Assembly (NCBI GenBank): GCA_026419775.2
Contig: JAOPGA020001514.1
Span: 1 to 64,000 of the forward strand
Source of the DNA: Acrasis kona
Taxonomy: Eukaryota; Heterolobosea; Eutetramitea; Acrasida; Acrasidae
DNA length: 64,000 nucleotides
Reading direction: 5' to 3'
The position numbers were made by a program, and so were the translations under genes. The first letter of the stretch is position 1; the number at the start of each line of letters is the position of its first letter. This document shows, one piece after another, positions 10,411 through 22,509 of this stretch. The notes under the pieces are model-generated. The model searched no databases, had not been told where the DNA came from, and worked only from the letters and a program-made list of their open reading frames with translations.

Positions 10411-11126
10411 ATAAAATAGATTGTGTAATTGAAGGCGGAGCTTACAATAAATAGTCCGTCATTTCAATCCTGGAGTTCACTTTTCAAGTTTACCAAGCTT
10501 CTGATTTAATCATTGTAAAATCATACAGTTATCCCCAAAGATCAAGATAGACGGAACTGGTTGGCCATTAAACCTTCTATAAAATAGTCAAGATTGATGA
10601 GACATTTGTTTATCTCAAAGGTATACACTCTTGATATAAGCCTTTTAATACAGTCCAAGTGCCAAGAGTTCATCAGAGTTGTTTCATCTCAAAACCATGC
10701 ATGCACAGAAATAAATGAAGGACTCTAACCAAACATTATGATGTTCAATAACGTGCAATCGAACCCTGGAAGATTTCAGGACTAAGCACTTTTATATTTA
10801 CCAATAATTACAAGAACTCACTCATAATTGCTTTCCAACACCTATGTGACGAATTAACATAATTTTAACATTTAAAATTCAACATTGCTAATTACTCCTG
10901 ATGTGACCAGTACATAAACACCCACTAACTACTCCTGCGACAAACATTGTTGGTTGATTATTTTTTTATGAAAGTTGTAATTGTTCGGATGATCTGAGCT
11001 GTTATCTTGTACCGAATTGAAATTGTAGTTGTTTCAAGTGTTGGTTGTTGGGAAACTAGTACTCTACATAGGCTTGCAGCAAACCTACAACCAAGTTCAT
11101 TTCACTTTACAATATTGTGATTGAAG
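10411..11126. other. intergenic region between divergent genes
   Basis: About 700 bp of AT-rich sequence between the 5' ends of the ABC transporter (minus) and CTU1 (plus). It presumably holds both promoters. No ORF or repeat was seen. Confidence 0.5.
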
Positions 11127-12211
11127 ATGAATGGGAAGTCGTGTGTTAGATGTGGTAACAAAGCTCAATTAAAAAGACCGAAAACAGGCGAGCTTATTTG
11201 CAAAGAATGCTTCTTCGTAGTTTTTGAGACAGAAGTGCATGAGACCATAACGTCCTCAAATCTTTTTAGCAGGGGCGAGAGAGTTGCGATAGCAGCCAGC
11301 GGAGGAAAGGATAGCACAGTACTCGCTCACATTATGAAAGTGCTTAATGATAGACACGACTATGGCCTCGAGTTGTTTTTACTAAGCATAGATGAGGGTA
11401 TCACAGGATATAGGGACGATTCCCTCGAGAGCGTAAAAAGAAACAAAGAAGAATATCAACTACCCTTAGAAATTGTTAGTTACGAACAATTGTATGGTTG
11501 GACAATGGACGCCATAGTGGCACAAATTGGAATGAAGAATAATTGTACATTTTGTGGTGTCTTTAGAAGACAAGCATTAGATAGAGGCTGTGAATTATTA
11601 AAAGTGGATAAGATGGTTACGGGTCATAATGCAGATGACGTTGCTGAGACGGTTTTGATGAATGGTATGTACGATTCAATTGTGTAATTTTAACATTTTT
11701 AGTGTTGAGAGGGGATATTGCACGTCTGCAGAGATGCGTGGCCATTGTGACACATGATGAGAGTGGAGGGTACATACCAAGAGCCAAACCTTTCAAATAC
11801 ACTTACGAAAAAGAAATCGTCATGTACGCATACTTTAAGAAACTAGACTACTTCAGTACGGAGTGTATATACTCACCCAACGCCTATCGTGGGTTTGCCA
11901 GAGAGTTAATCAAAGATTTGGAAAGAGTCAGGCCACAGTGCATTGTGGACATTATTAGATCAGCAGAGACTTTCCAGTTCGACACCGTCAACATTCGCAA
12001 GCAGGTCATCAGCAGATGTGAAAAGTGTGCCTACATTAGCAGTCAAAAGATATGTAGAGCTTGCGTGTTCTTAGAGGGACTCAATAGTGGAAAAGCAAAG
12101 CTGAGTGTGTTTGAGAGTGAAGGAAAGACTCAAAAAAGCAAGGCTCGCAGAGTCGAAGAAGAAGAAAAAGTAGAAAGAAGCAAGGTTTCAATATTAAATG
12201 CTGACTGGTAG
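11127..12211 (+). CDS. CTU1: cytoplasmic tRNA 2-thiolation protein CTU1/NCS6
   Basis: Exons 11127-11664 and 11703-12211 (38-nt intron) give 348 aa. The enzyme adenylates and thiolates wobble U34 of tRNA Lys, Glu and Gln, in the URM1 sulfur-relay pathway with CTU2. Features: an N-terminal Cys cluster [10 protein letters not shown]...CKEC, the PP-loop [11 protein letters not shown] (~residue 55), [10 protein letters not shown], the [14 protein letters not shown] box, [10 protein letters not shown] across the intron, and the C-terminal zinc motif CEKC...CRAC. The first ATG at 11127 matches the usual start just before CxxC. The tail is Lys/Glu-rich. The gene converges on the P-type ATPase gene, with stops 17 bp apart. 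Confidence 0.95.
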
Positions 12212-12228
12212 TTAAAAATAAACAACTT

Positions 12229-15200
12229 TTACCAAAATATTCTTCTTGCGAACCACCAAGGCAAACTCCTAACAAGCACCTTCCTTAATTCATCAATCAC
12301 AAAGTATAATACACCCCATCCAATTGGAATAAACCAATACATGACGGGAATAGCACGAGTGTTGAAAATGGATTGAATGATCGGCAAATGAACAATAAGT
12401 ACACAGAAGATCATACTGACTCCGATCGCAGGGAAGATTAATGGGTTACCGTTGGCCTTGTTGAAGGGACTGTGTTGGAAGAAGCTCAATCTTCTTGTTC
12501 TTGTGGCAAGCAGGTTGAACATTTGCATGGTGACCAATGTTACAAAGTAAACACATTGTCCCCTGAATAACAAATCGTCCAACTCAGCCTGTGTCTTTCC
12601 TTTGTAACCATCAGTCCATTTTTGGTAACACCAAATCAAATCCATCGGCTTGAGTCCTCCCTCAAGATACATGAAGGTAAACCACATAATGAAGCACCCG
12701 ATGACCTCGGTGATTCCTGTAATAAAGTAGGCATGGAACATTAAACGCAAATTGACCATCTTCTCTCCTGTTCTAGAACGTGGCATTCTGTCCATCAAAT
12801 CAGCTTCTGCCTGTTCATAGATCATCGCCAATGAAGGTGCAATGTCGGTACCAAGGGCAATCATAATCATCAAGAATGCGGACAACATGATTGGAACACC
12901 AAAGTAAACATTTGCAAAGAATGGTAACAATTCAGCAAAAGTACCTGCGGGTAACAAATAAAGGACAACCTTCTTCATATTATCGAACACCATTCTACCA
13001 TTCTCTATTCCGGCAACAATACTGGAGAACTTACTATCAGTCAAGACAATGCTGGCAGCCTCTCTGGCAACTTCGCTACCACTTCCCATTGCAACACCAA
13101 CATTTGCTTGTTTCAAGGCAGGTGCATCATTGACACCATCACCAGTCACAGCAACAATATGTTTTCTTTTTTGACACTCCAAGACAATTTGTAATTTATT
13201 TTCGGGACTAGTACGTGCCCATACAATTTCATCATGCTTTAGAATGTTATCCCATGTAGGCTCATCAAAGTTATCAATGTTACTTCCTCTGATTGTAATA
13301 CATCTATTCTTGCAAGTGTCCAACGAATCCTGGTCGCTCAACGAATATTGGTCAACCACCTCGACCACACTCTTTTTAGTTACAATACCAACCATACGTG
13401 CAATGGCTGTTGCTGTGGCGGGATGATCTCCGGTCACCATCATCACTCTAATACTTGCCTTGCGACAGAGTTCTACGGCACCTGGAACGTCCTCTCTCGG
13501 CGGATCAATCAACGACATCATTCCGACGAAGCAATGTCCATCCTGTGGGAAGTTATAAGGCTCTACGGTATATTTGTAGTCGACGGGGAGATCTAAAACA
13601 TTTCTGCAGCATCCCAAAACTCTCTCTCCATTTCCTGCCAACCCTTCTTGCATGGTTTGTAATTGTTTGCGCTTGTCTTCGGTGAGTGGTTCGATGGATC
13701 CATCGGGCATCATGATGGTGCTGCATTTGTTCATGATGATTTCGGCGGCTCCCTTTTGTAATAGAGTGACCTTTCCGTCCATGTTCCAAATGTTTAACAT
13801 CCATTTATTTTTGGAGTTGAATGGGATTTCTAAAAGTTTGGGATATTGTAGTCTTGCTGGTTCCACGCGAATGTATTCTTCTGCAAACTTCATGATTCCG
13901 GTGTCTGATGCATCACCAATGATGACACGTTGTGAGGTGGGTAAATCCTTTGTCTTTTCGTCGAACACTGCGCGGTTACACACTGCACAGATTCTGACTA
14001 GCTCTGTGAAGGCCTTGTCCTTGAGTTCGAATAACCTTCTGGTCTCATCTCCCAACTCCAGCATTCTCATTCCGTTCACCAAATGAAGGACGGACATGAT
14101 GTTTTGAGTGAGCGTTCCGGTCTTGTCGGATGCGATGGTGTCGATGGATCCTAACGTTTCTACTGTTGGTAGTAACTTGACCAAAACATTCTTTTTGAAC
14201 ATGCGCTGTGCCATCACTGTGAAAGTAAGACTGACACTGATGGGTAAGCCGTTGGGTAAGAAGGCGGTTAGGGATGCGATGAGAGCAATGACGATGGCTC
14301 CATTGTTCATGAATCCTGGTTTGTACACTCTAAGGAAGAAGGCCCAGAACAGTACGGTTGCGATGGCGGTGAGGAAACCTGCACAGCAGATGATGATCAT
14401 GAATCTATAAATCTATGATGGGTCGGTTAATGGACCAGTGTTGGCTTCTATACTTACTTCCTTCTGGATGGGAGTCATTGCAGTGGACTTTGTTGCCATC
14501 TTTGCAATCTTGCCCATCATAGTGTTGTTACCGGTTGCGACGACCATACCAATTCCACCTCCTTCTACGATACCTGTACCCATGAATAGAATGTTTTTGC
14601 TTTCCATAAAGTTTTCTTCGCAAGTACATTTGATGGTGCAGGTAATGGGTTCACTCTCTCCAGTCAGAATTGAATTATCCACTTTAAGTGAAGAGTTCTG
14701 TACTAGTCTTAGATCGGCCGGTACTTTGGTTCCGTTTTCAATCTATGGTGAGTACATGATGTAAACAGTCAAAACACTTACCTGTATCAAATCACCGACA
14801 ACGAGTTCGCTGACCAGGACAAACTTCTTGGTTGAATCTCTGATAACTTGAGCCTCTGATGGAAGCATTCCACCGATGGTGTTCATTACAGAGCTAGACT
14901 GGAAGTCCTGCCATCCACTACAATTGTTAGAAAAAAGTTCCTGAATGTGAGTACCTGAAGAAGGCTGTCAATAACATGCTTCCAATCAACACGAGACCAA
15001 CACCCAAATTGGCCTTGTCCGGTGGATCTCCAATTGGTGCGTATGCGAGAATGGATAGTATAGCAGCGGGCCAAATGATCAAACCAAAACCACCTTAAAA
15101 ATCATGAGTAAAGTTAGAAAAAATCTTCTTACCGAAAAGGTACCCAATAATTTTGAACACTTTCTCAAATCTGTTTCCGACTGATATTGTGTTGGGTCCG

Positions 15201-15625
15201 TTCTTTCTTAGTTTAGAAGAAGCAGACGATTGAGTTAGACCAAGTTCCGCAGATGTACTAAATCTTGACTCCAAAACCTTAAGATCAACAGCGTGGTAAT
15301 CTATCTCTAGATCCTTTTTGATGTCAGGGACAACTTCCTCAGCTGTCTCAACCTTATTATCCACGGTTAAAACTGGAGGGAGAGCCGCATCTTGTACAAC
15401 TAATCTATTTTGCTGTTGATGCTTGTACACCATGATCGAGGCCTTGCGCTGCTTGAAAGCAGTGTTCAGTTGAGAATTTGTCACTGCTCTGTTAGAGATG
15501 GTTGGATGAAACTGGGTTGCTTCATGCCTCGCTGGAGCGGGCTCTTTGTCAAGAGACTCGAGCTCCTTCGAGGCACCATTCTCCATACTAATGAAGGGCG
15601 CTGTTAGGTTATCCTCGTCATTCAT
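12229..15625 (-). CDS. P2C-type cation-transporting ATPase (Na+/K+-ATPase alpha-like)
   Basis: Five exons: 15133-15625, 14955-15093, 14782-14917, 14458-14742, 12229-14412, with introns of 37-45 nt. The product is 1078 aa, slightly longer than animal alpha subunits because of a ~130-aa N-terminal extension. Visible are the A-domain TGES loop (ILTGESEP), the phosphorylation site DKTGTLTQ (~447), KGAAE in the N-domain, TGDHPATA and TGDGVNDAPALKQA in the P-domain, ten membrane spans and a C-terminus like alpha subunits (YFVIDELRK). M4 reads FLPNGLPISV (~400) where Na+/K+ pumps have PEGLLAT. M5 reads AGTFAEL and M6 reads MIALGTD, so the M4 Glu and the first M6 Asp are missing. Ion specificity is therefore uncertain. 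It acts at the plasma or contractile-vacuole membrane (inference). Confidence 0.93.
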
Positions 15626-16349
15626 TTTTAAAAATTATAAATCAAAACAGTCAACCTATCAATCTGTTGTTCATGTAATACTCTTTTGATTACAATTCTT
15701 TGTTCTCTAAAAAGAGCATCTGTAAGTCCGTATCCCTATTTAGAGTAAAAGATATTACAAAGAATGTTATCCGCACTACTTGTACGGAACATACTCCGAC
15801 TACTGCGTAGTACTGGTTCAGATTATGCATCAGATTTGCGGGTAAATACCTTAATCAGGTCCGGTCAAGAACTCGGCCGGAGCACTGGAAATTTAACACA
15901 GGGGGATTTCCACAACAGCAGATCATATTATTCTCCCTTTTGTCCATTTTAAAAATTTAGGGCTGAGCGGAGGGACGTGAGAGGGACTTGGTTCTGTAGA
16001 TGATAAAATATTCTTAGATGCAATAGGGCATCCTAGAATTGATTCTCAAGTGTTTAGTTTTTTAGTGAGTGGAATCATAAGGTGGTAGTTTGAATCTTTT
16101 GAAATCAAGTTGGCGATATATACGATGACAAGGAAGAGACATCTCTGCATTTACACCCACCTTTTCTAGTTCACAATGCAGTTCAAGCACTAGAATTGAC
16201 TAATATTTGAAGCGGATCCTGTTCAAGTCGGAAGTGCATCAGAGACCAAATATTTTCTAGTAAGAAAAAGCACAAGCGTTTATCGAATGTAAAGAGACAA
16301 ACGCGAAAATGCGTTGTGATTAGAATTATATGCTCGAAAACTAGTTTAT
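15626..16349. other. intergenic region with one doubtful small ORF
   Basis: Mostly without coding signal. A 62-aa plus ORF at 15764-15952 (MLSALLVRNILRLL...) is basic at its N-terminus and could be a small mitochondrial protein or a chance ORF. No support beyond openness. Confidence 0.3.
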
Positions 16350-17519
16350 TCAAAGTTTAGATGTTTGATTCAACTGTGACCACACGTGAAAAGGTGGCGA
16401 TTTGAATTCTTCAAAAAATGCTTCAATGTTTTCAAACACAGGGCTCCATCGGTAGTCGTTACTTTTATCGATCAATTTTGTTTTGACCCCAGTAACAAAG
16501 TCGCTGCATAAGTGGTTATAATTACAAGCAATGTTGTAATTTTGTTTAATGCACTCCTCAATGTTTAGATATCTGGCATCTCGAATGCACTTCAATGTGA
16601 CCCTTAATGCTGTAGGGCTAAATAAATTCAACTTGTCCAAAATTTGTTTACAGAAATCAACATGTTCGGTACTTTCCTCTAACCTAAAATAGAAAGTAGA
16701 ATGAGAAAAAGTTGCTTACGATTTGATGATGCTTTCTACATTATCGTGACAAAAGCACTTGTTTATGACATTTGTTTTGGATTGAAGGGTGCTGGACGTT
16801 TTGGGAGCACTAGATAGGTTGTCGAGAATACGTTTGATGGTTGTATCCTTACCGTCACTTTCTTGTATCATTTCAATCATTTTTCTTTGGCGGTCTTGGC
16901 TGATGTAATGTGTGGCAAGACCACAGTAAATTGCTTCATCTGCACTACAATTGTACCCAGTTAAACCCAAAAAACAACCCAGTGCCAAAGATTTAATGCG
17001 AGATAAATAATAGCAGAGGCCGACGTCCGGGAAGAAACCTATCGCACACTCGGGCATTGCCCACCTTGTTTGCTCAGATACAACTCGGTATCTACAAGGA
17101 GCTGATATACCTGCACCACCTCCCATTACGATGCCATCCATAATTGCAATTGATGGTTTTTGAAAGCGTGCAAGTGCCAGATTTAATGAGTATTCTGTAC
17201 CAAGATAATAATACGCCATAAACATGTCGTTTTGCATAGCTCGTGTTAGTTGTTTCACGTCACCTCCAGCACAAAACGATCTTGTTTTGATTGTACTACA
17301 AGCGATATTAGGAGATGTACTTGTGCAGGACGTAGAAGAAATAATAACATAACTACAATTTCCATCGATTTGGGCTTGATTTAGAACGTTCAGTGCGGTT
17401 CGGAAGTATTTAGAATCGATGGCATGAAGGTTTTTTGGTCGGTTCACGATAATATTTTTTCCCCCATTCTTGTAATCCTCAACAACCAACTCTCCGTTAT
17501 TGTACGTCTTTGTTTGCAT
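16350..17519 (-). CDS. HIBCH: 3-hydroxyisobutyryl-CoA hydrolase with peroxisomal signal
   Basis: Exons 16720-17519 and 16350-16683 (36-nt intron) give 377 aa, the normal family length. Crotonase fold: SFCAGGDVKQL, the oxyanion-hole motif MDGIVMGGGAGIS (~126), WAMPECAIGFFPDVG with the catalytic Glu/Asp pair (~151-163), then LGLTG and the C-terminal helical domain. The enzyme hydrolyses 3-hydroxyisobutyryl-CoA in valine breakdown. The protein starts directly at the fold with no mitochondrial presequence and ends in SKL, a canonical PTS1 peroxisomal signal, as in plant CHY1. Its start codon lies 25 bp from the divergent gene at 17545. Confidence 0.93.
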
Positions 17520-17544
17520 GCCAACTTCAAACTAACTTACAACA

Positions 17545-18223
17545 ATGTACTTCAAGAAGAAGGGCAATACACACGCACATAGAGAAAGGCAGAATTTAGA
17601 GCATCAAGCTGATTTACTTAGAAGAAAATCCTCAGGGTCATATCACAAAGCACCACGTGATGGAAAGGCCAGAGATTTACTGGCTTCTGGAACTGTACTT
17701 GGCAAGAGGAAAAAAGACTCTGATGTTGTGGACACAAGAACCATGTATGAAAAATATCGAAGATTATATGAGCATAATGTTGAACGACAAGAAAAGAAGA
17801 TTTTTGAAAATGAAGAAGGTAAGCATTACATGTCAAACTGTCTGATTGCGGAAGATGCAAGTGACCCATTCTTCTTGGACCCTGAAAGGGAAGAACATGC
17901 CAAAATATTGGAGGACAATCAAAGAAAAGTTGAGGAAACATTAAGAAAAAACAGGCAACTTAGACATAACAAATCAGGATTCACTCCATATGCAGAAAAA
18001 GCATTCAAAGGAAGTGGTATTGCACTAAGAAAGAAAACAAATATGGATGTATGTAACTTCCACATTGCACAAAACTTTAACTTTTTAGTTGTCTGAATAT
18101 GGTAAAGAATCTGCAACGCCCACAGCTCAAGAAATGAAACACATTGACCCGGCAACATGGAAGAGTAACATCAACTTTATACCAATTCCAGCGACAAAAA
18201 ACAAAATGTTAAAATTAAAATGA
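17545..18223 (+). CDS. conserved-looking hypothetical charged protein
   Basis: Exons 17545-18048 and 18089-18223 (40-nt intron, CTTTAAC before the acceptor) give 212 aa. The protein is very rich in K, R and E and predicted coiled-coil in the middle (KILEDNQRKVEETLRKNR). It has a distinctive central segment, LIAEDASDPFFLDPEREE. No catalytic motif or known domain was recognised. Composition suggests a nuclear/nucleolar or cytoskeletal structural protein. It is head-to-head with HIBCH, and its stop lies 3 bp from the stop of the convergent LEA2-like gene. Confidence 0.8.
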
Positions 18224-18226
18224 AAT

Positions 18227-18952
18227 TTATGCTTGACACACAGATGATTGGTACACTTCACACTTGTTGTTGAGGTTTTGACAGAATCTCGCGAGATCTT
18301 GAAATGTTAAATGATTAGTACATTAAGTTCTTACTAGCCTGCACTGTTTGAGTGACTACAATATCTCCATATGATGTCAAAACATAACGTAAGTTTGTGA
18401 TTTGAGCCCTAATACCCAAAGATAATGTACGTGTGGGTGAACGGTATATTTGACACATGATTAATCCCATGTTCTTTGCTGTTATAAAACTAGGATTCCA
18501 TCCAAACGTGGCTTGTACCTTGAAATTGTGAAAAAAATAAATTGTGAAAATCTTACGGATTGCACTCCAGGAAAAACCACACCGGCTGGTAAAGTTGTGT
18601 TACCAAGTTGGATGTTACCAAGATTAGACGATATTACGATGTTGTCATAGTCTAGTTTAAGGTGGTTCTTGTTGTTGATGTTGAGTTTGATGGAATTAGT
18701 AAATGTTAGATTTGCATAAGCGAACGTTGTCGCTTGATTATCGTAATCAATATAAAAGTTAATCGGACTGTAACTGTTTGTATCTATTGCACTTTCTGGG
18801 TTTTTGGGTATGAAGATAACTAGTAGAACGATTGCAGCAGCAATTAATAGGATTGCGATTAAGACTGCGATAACTCCAATTGCTATTCTGCAACGAATTG
18901 ATTTCTTAGAAAGGTCTTCCTCATCATCGATGTAGTGCACTCTTCCACTCAT
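18227..18952 (-). CDS. LEA_2 (LEA14/NHL)-like single-pass membrane protein
   Basis: Three exons (18557-18952, 18335-18518, 18227-18297; introns of 38 and 37 nt, the second with TACTAAT) give 216 aa. A short cytosolic N-terminus (MSGRVHYIDDEEDLSKK) is followed by one hydrophobic helix (~25-48, VIAVLIAILLIAAAIVLLV). A beta-rich domain follows, with alternating strands around AYANLTFTNSIKLNINNKN and an LPAGVVFPG turn, typical of the LEA_2/WHy fold found in NDR1-like proteins. The ectodomain has several N-x-S/T sites. Role unknown; such proteins sit in the plasma membrane or endomembranes. Confidence 0.65.
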
Positions 18953-19209
18953 TATAAATTAAAATATGTGCCGTTTGCTTGACATTGACAAGTGATGTAA
19001 AATCTATTGGACTTGGTGTAACTAATATTTTCGTCCCACATTCCAATGAGTGTTGTACAATAGGTCGTGGTACTAAACTAGCAGTGAACTGTCATTCTAA
19101 TATCTTCTTTGTTATGTCTTTGAAGGCCTTTCATGTATGGTGAAGTCAAGTTCGGAGCGGATGATGGACCAATTACAACCCATCAAACGTCACCTACACC
19201 AGAGATTGG

Positions 19210-21013
19210 ATGGGTGCAGCGGAGTCTAAAGACAATACAAAGAGGAATTTGTATTGTCGCAGTATACTAGATTACACACCATTTAACAAGGACCTGAACA
19301 CAATCAACATAACCCTTCTTGGTTCTGAGCAGTCAGGAAAATGTACAATCGCCACTTCGTTCCAAAACAACTTTAAGCAGGGTCTTTCTGAACAAGAACT
19401 AAACTCGTTCAAGAAGGCAATATACTACAATGCATACTTTACAATGGATCAGTTGGTTGAAACATCTTTTCAATTTGGAAAAACAAACAACAAGCCCCAT
19501 GTTCGAAAAGATTATTTTGAGACAAAGGATTTCAACATTAAGGATGAACGCATACATCAGTTGTGGGCCGTCTTGAGGGAATTAATTGAAGCATCGCTGT
19601 ACGGAAGCTCAGGAGCGTCCACCCCTTACGGAAAATTAGATAATAAGAATATTCGGATTTTATCAGAGTTATGGAATGAACCTGTTATCAAACGAACTTA
19701 CCTGAGAGGAAATGAATTTGGAGTGACCGATCCCTTTTTGTACCTCATGAATAATTTGGACAGGCTGGCTAAAAAAGATTACACTCCAACAATACAAGAC
19801 ATTTTAAACCTAAAGTTTGCACTAAAGGCGCCACAAAACATTTGTATAATGTTAAAGGACCTCTACAAGCAAAACGTCCCTGGTAACATTAAGCTTTACG
19901 ATGCCGAAAAAAAATACCCTCATACTAAGAACACTACCGTCGCTTACAAACCAACTAGAGATGGACGAAAAGCACCAACAAATTCTTATCAATGTAGACA
20001 TTGTCGCGTACGTGATTTCCTTAAATGAGTACGATCAACTCACGGATGCAAATTCAGAGATGAACCGGTTAGAACACAGTTTGAATTGTTTTGAGAATGT
20101 AGTCAACAAACAGGACATTATAGGAGAGGCTGATTTCTATCTGATTTTCAACAAGAGAGATTTATTCATGAACAAAATAATTTGGAACGACCTTTTCACC
20201 TGTGCGCCGTTTTTGTCAAAGTACAAGAAAAGTGATTTAATGTTACCACATTCATTTTATCCGAATCTTCTATCGAAGGACATAATACAACCATCAAGCT
20301 TCTTGAAGAGAGATTGTGAAGAGCTATATGCTTTGCTGGACCGTTTGAGTTTCTTTTCAAAAAAGTCGGAAGTGGGTCTGACTGGTACATATGTTGCTAA
20401 TAATAACTTGACACGATGGAAAAGTAGAAATAAAACACAAACTGACCTCAGGCCTGCTGTTCAGAAACAAAGGATTTGGACTGTTAGTGATTTGTCAAAA
20501 GACATGATACTGCATATCTTTTTCTTTTTAAATGCGAATGATGTTTGTATTGTTAATAATGTTTGTTATGAATGGTATATCCTCTCTGGTGCGGACTGCT
20601 TGTGGTCTCGTCTTTGTTTACAAGAACAACCAAACTTGACGCAAGAGTTTGTTGATCAAGTAACGGAGGAGGTATTATTCCAAGTTCGAAGTAAAAATTT
20701 AAAACAATCACGCACTGTCCGAAGGAAGAGGAAAACATCCAGAGAGGGCATCAAGGAGCCTGTAATAAAAAGACCGTTGATTCAAGAGCTACGGAAAGCA
20801 TCCCTTCATACATACCGCAGTTATTATATGACCGTAGCAGAACTAACAAAGAAAAACATCAAGTTTTTGGTTGACCGGTATCTAGAGCGGGTTTATGAAC
20901 CAGAGAAGAAGGAAACGTTGCGAGAAAGAGTTTTCGTCATCAATTCTTTAAATGAGGAGGAAGTAGTTGAAACATTTCAAAATATAGTGAGCATGTATCT
21001 GAAAGTAAAATAA
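19210..21013 (+). CDS. G-protein alpha-like protein with inserted F-box
   Basis: About 600 aa. MGAAES at the N-terminus fits N-myristoylation. G-alpha features in order: P-loop LLGSEQSGKCT (~35), a helical domain, YTPTIQDIL (switch I region), IKLYDA (strand before switch II), VAYVISLNEYDQL, NRLEHSLNCFENVV, FNKRD (the NKxD guanine motif), and at the very end FLVDRYLERV and NSLNEEEVVETFQNIV, matching the last strand and helix of G-alpha. Between NKxD and that end lies an F-box (~420-470; DLSKDMILHIFFFLNANDV...CLWSRLC). Key residues are degenerate: Cys for Ser in the P-loop, no arginine finger, no DVGGQ, no TCAT. The frame changes between ~19897 and 19990, either by a 76-nt intron (which would delete KLYD) or a 1-nt slip in an A8 run. 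Confidence 0.75.
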
Positions 21014-21061
21014 CTTATTGCATAATAGAATTGTTTTGACCTATGTTTTGTTGTAAGCTAA

Positions 21062-22489
21062 ATGCAATATGAGCTCAAATATCGTTTGGCGTCATTGTCA
21101 AGATCATGTTGCTCCCGAATAGAGGATATACGTTGGGTAATTCATATTCTTAGAAGAGGGCGGATACATTTCACTTCATTGATTGAATTGAGAAGGGAGA
21201 CGGAGAGCATCATTTCCAGGGAAGAATTAAGAAGTGGTATGGCGAGTATTTTAATGTCGATTTAATACTGTTAGAAATGGAACTAATCACGCTGCTCCCA
21301 CTTGTAGAAGATACAAAAGCACAAATCGGTACACTTGGTTCAAACTTTTCAATTTATTTCAGCAGATGAATACAAAGCATTTTTTAGCGTAGATGGAACA
21401 ACGTCAACGCAGTCAGAGGAGTCTGTGATATCCAATTTGATGGATTTTACTGTATCTACACGTTCACTTGGACATGACTTTATGAATGATTCGCTAAGAG
21501 CTTTAGTGCGTGCCTCAATCATATCGAAAAATAGCCCGTGGCTCAGCTTAGCAATGTTTGTAACAAAATTAAAACGCCTACTTTTAAAAGAGCTTCAGTC
21601 TGTAATCAGCAAAGTGAAACCACACATGGAAGATGATCAAATAGTTTACAGGTACATTAACAAAGAGTACTGCCCAGAGATTATAAACAGAAAGATATTT
21701 AGGGAATTAAACATTTTGATTAATGCCTTAATGATCAGAATCAAAAATCTTAACGCAAACCTTGGTTCTTTCTATACGCAAGTTACTCATCAACACAAAC
21801 AAAACATTTTACAACCATACACAGTCGCAGCAAAGTACTCCGCAAGAGTGATTCAGAAATGGTTCCGACGCATACAATACAAGAACAAGTACAAACTCAA
21901 CGAACAACAAGCCGAAGCAATCCTCGAACAAACATCCAAACAAATGTCCGACATTTTACTTTTACAACGAGTAATGAGAGGTCACAGCGTTCGTAGACTT
22001 GGAGTGCTGAATTACCATAAAAAACTCAAACAATACAAAACGTTAAAAAACGGTTGGAACAGGAGAAGAAACACTTTATTAACATTTCACGAACAAGACT
22101 TGGAGATGTGTAACATGTACATTAATGTGCAAGACGAACAAAAACAAATTTCATCGTGTATAGAGAAGGAAGAAGAGAATTATAAGCATAGGTGGAACCA
22201 ATTCATACTTGAACAACAAGAAATTGCTTCGGAGAGAACATTAGGACATGACTGGAGTGTGAGACCTAACGGCGATGGAACCATATCTTACATTAATCAC
22301 CTCAATAATAAAGTCTACGATGAGAATCCAATCATTACCTCACTCAAGAACCACATCTCAAAAGAGCAGGTCAAGTCGAGAGCAAGCTTTGAAGAAAGAA
22401 TTAGACACTTGGAGGATAGTAGAACGGCATTGATAGATGCTGAACAACAACTCCGCTACAAGTACTTGAATGATATAATGAAAGAATAA
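21062..22489 (+). CDS. IQ-motif protein with WW-like segment
   Basis: Exon 1 runs 21062-21328 and exon 2 21363-22489 (34-nt intron), ~460 aa in total. Exon 1 changes frame near 21232 (ELR to KWYGEYFNVD), which looks like one missing base in an AAG repeat rather than an intron. Features: IQ motifs AARVIQKWFRRIQYK-type near residue 255 (ARVIQKWFRRIQYKNKY) and LLLQRVMRGHSVRRLG near 300, which should bind calmodulin or EF-hand proteins. Near the C-terminus comes DWSVRPNGDGTISYINHLN...YDENP, similar to a WW domain. It ends in coiled coil. It lies 48 bp behind the G-alpha/F-box gene on the same strand. Similar IQ/coiled-coil proteins occur in cytoskeletal or axonemal complexes. Confidence 0.7.
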
Positions 22490-22509
22490 AGTTCATTTGA
22501 ATTTGATTT

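Noticed and set aside
10730-10800. GGGTTCGATTG on the minus strand as tRNA box B
   Set aside because: No box A at a sensible distance and no cloverleaf arms.
20196-20738. Minus-strand ORFs under the G-alpha/F-box gene
   Set aside because: They are shadows of plus-strand coding sequence with clear domain matches.
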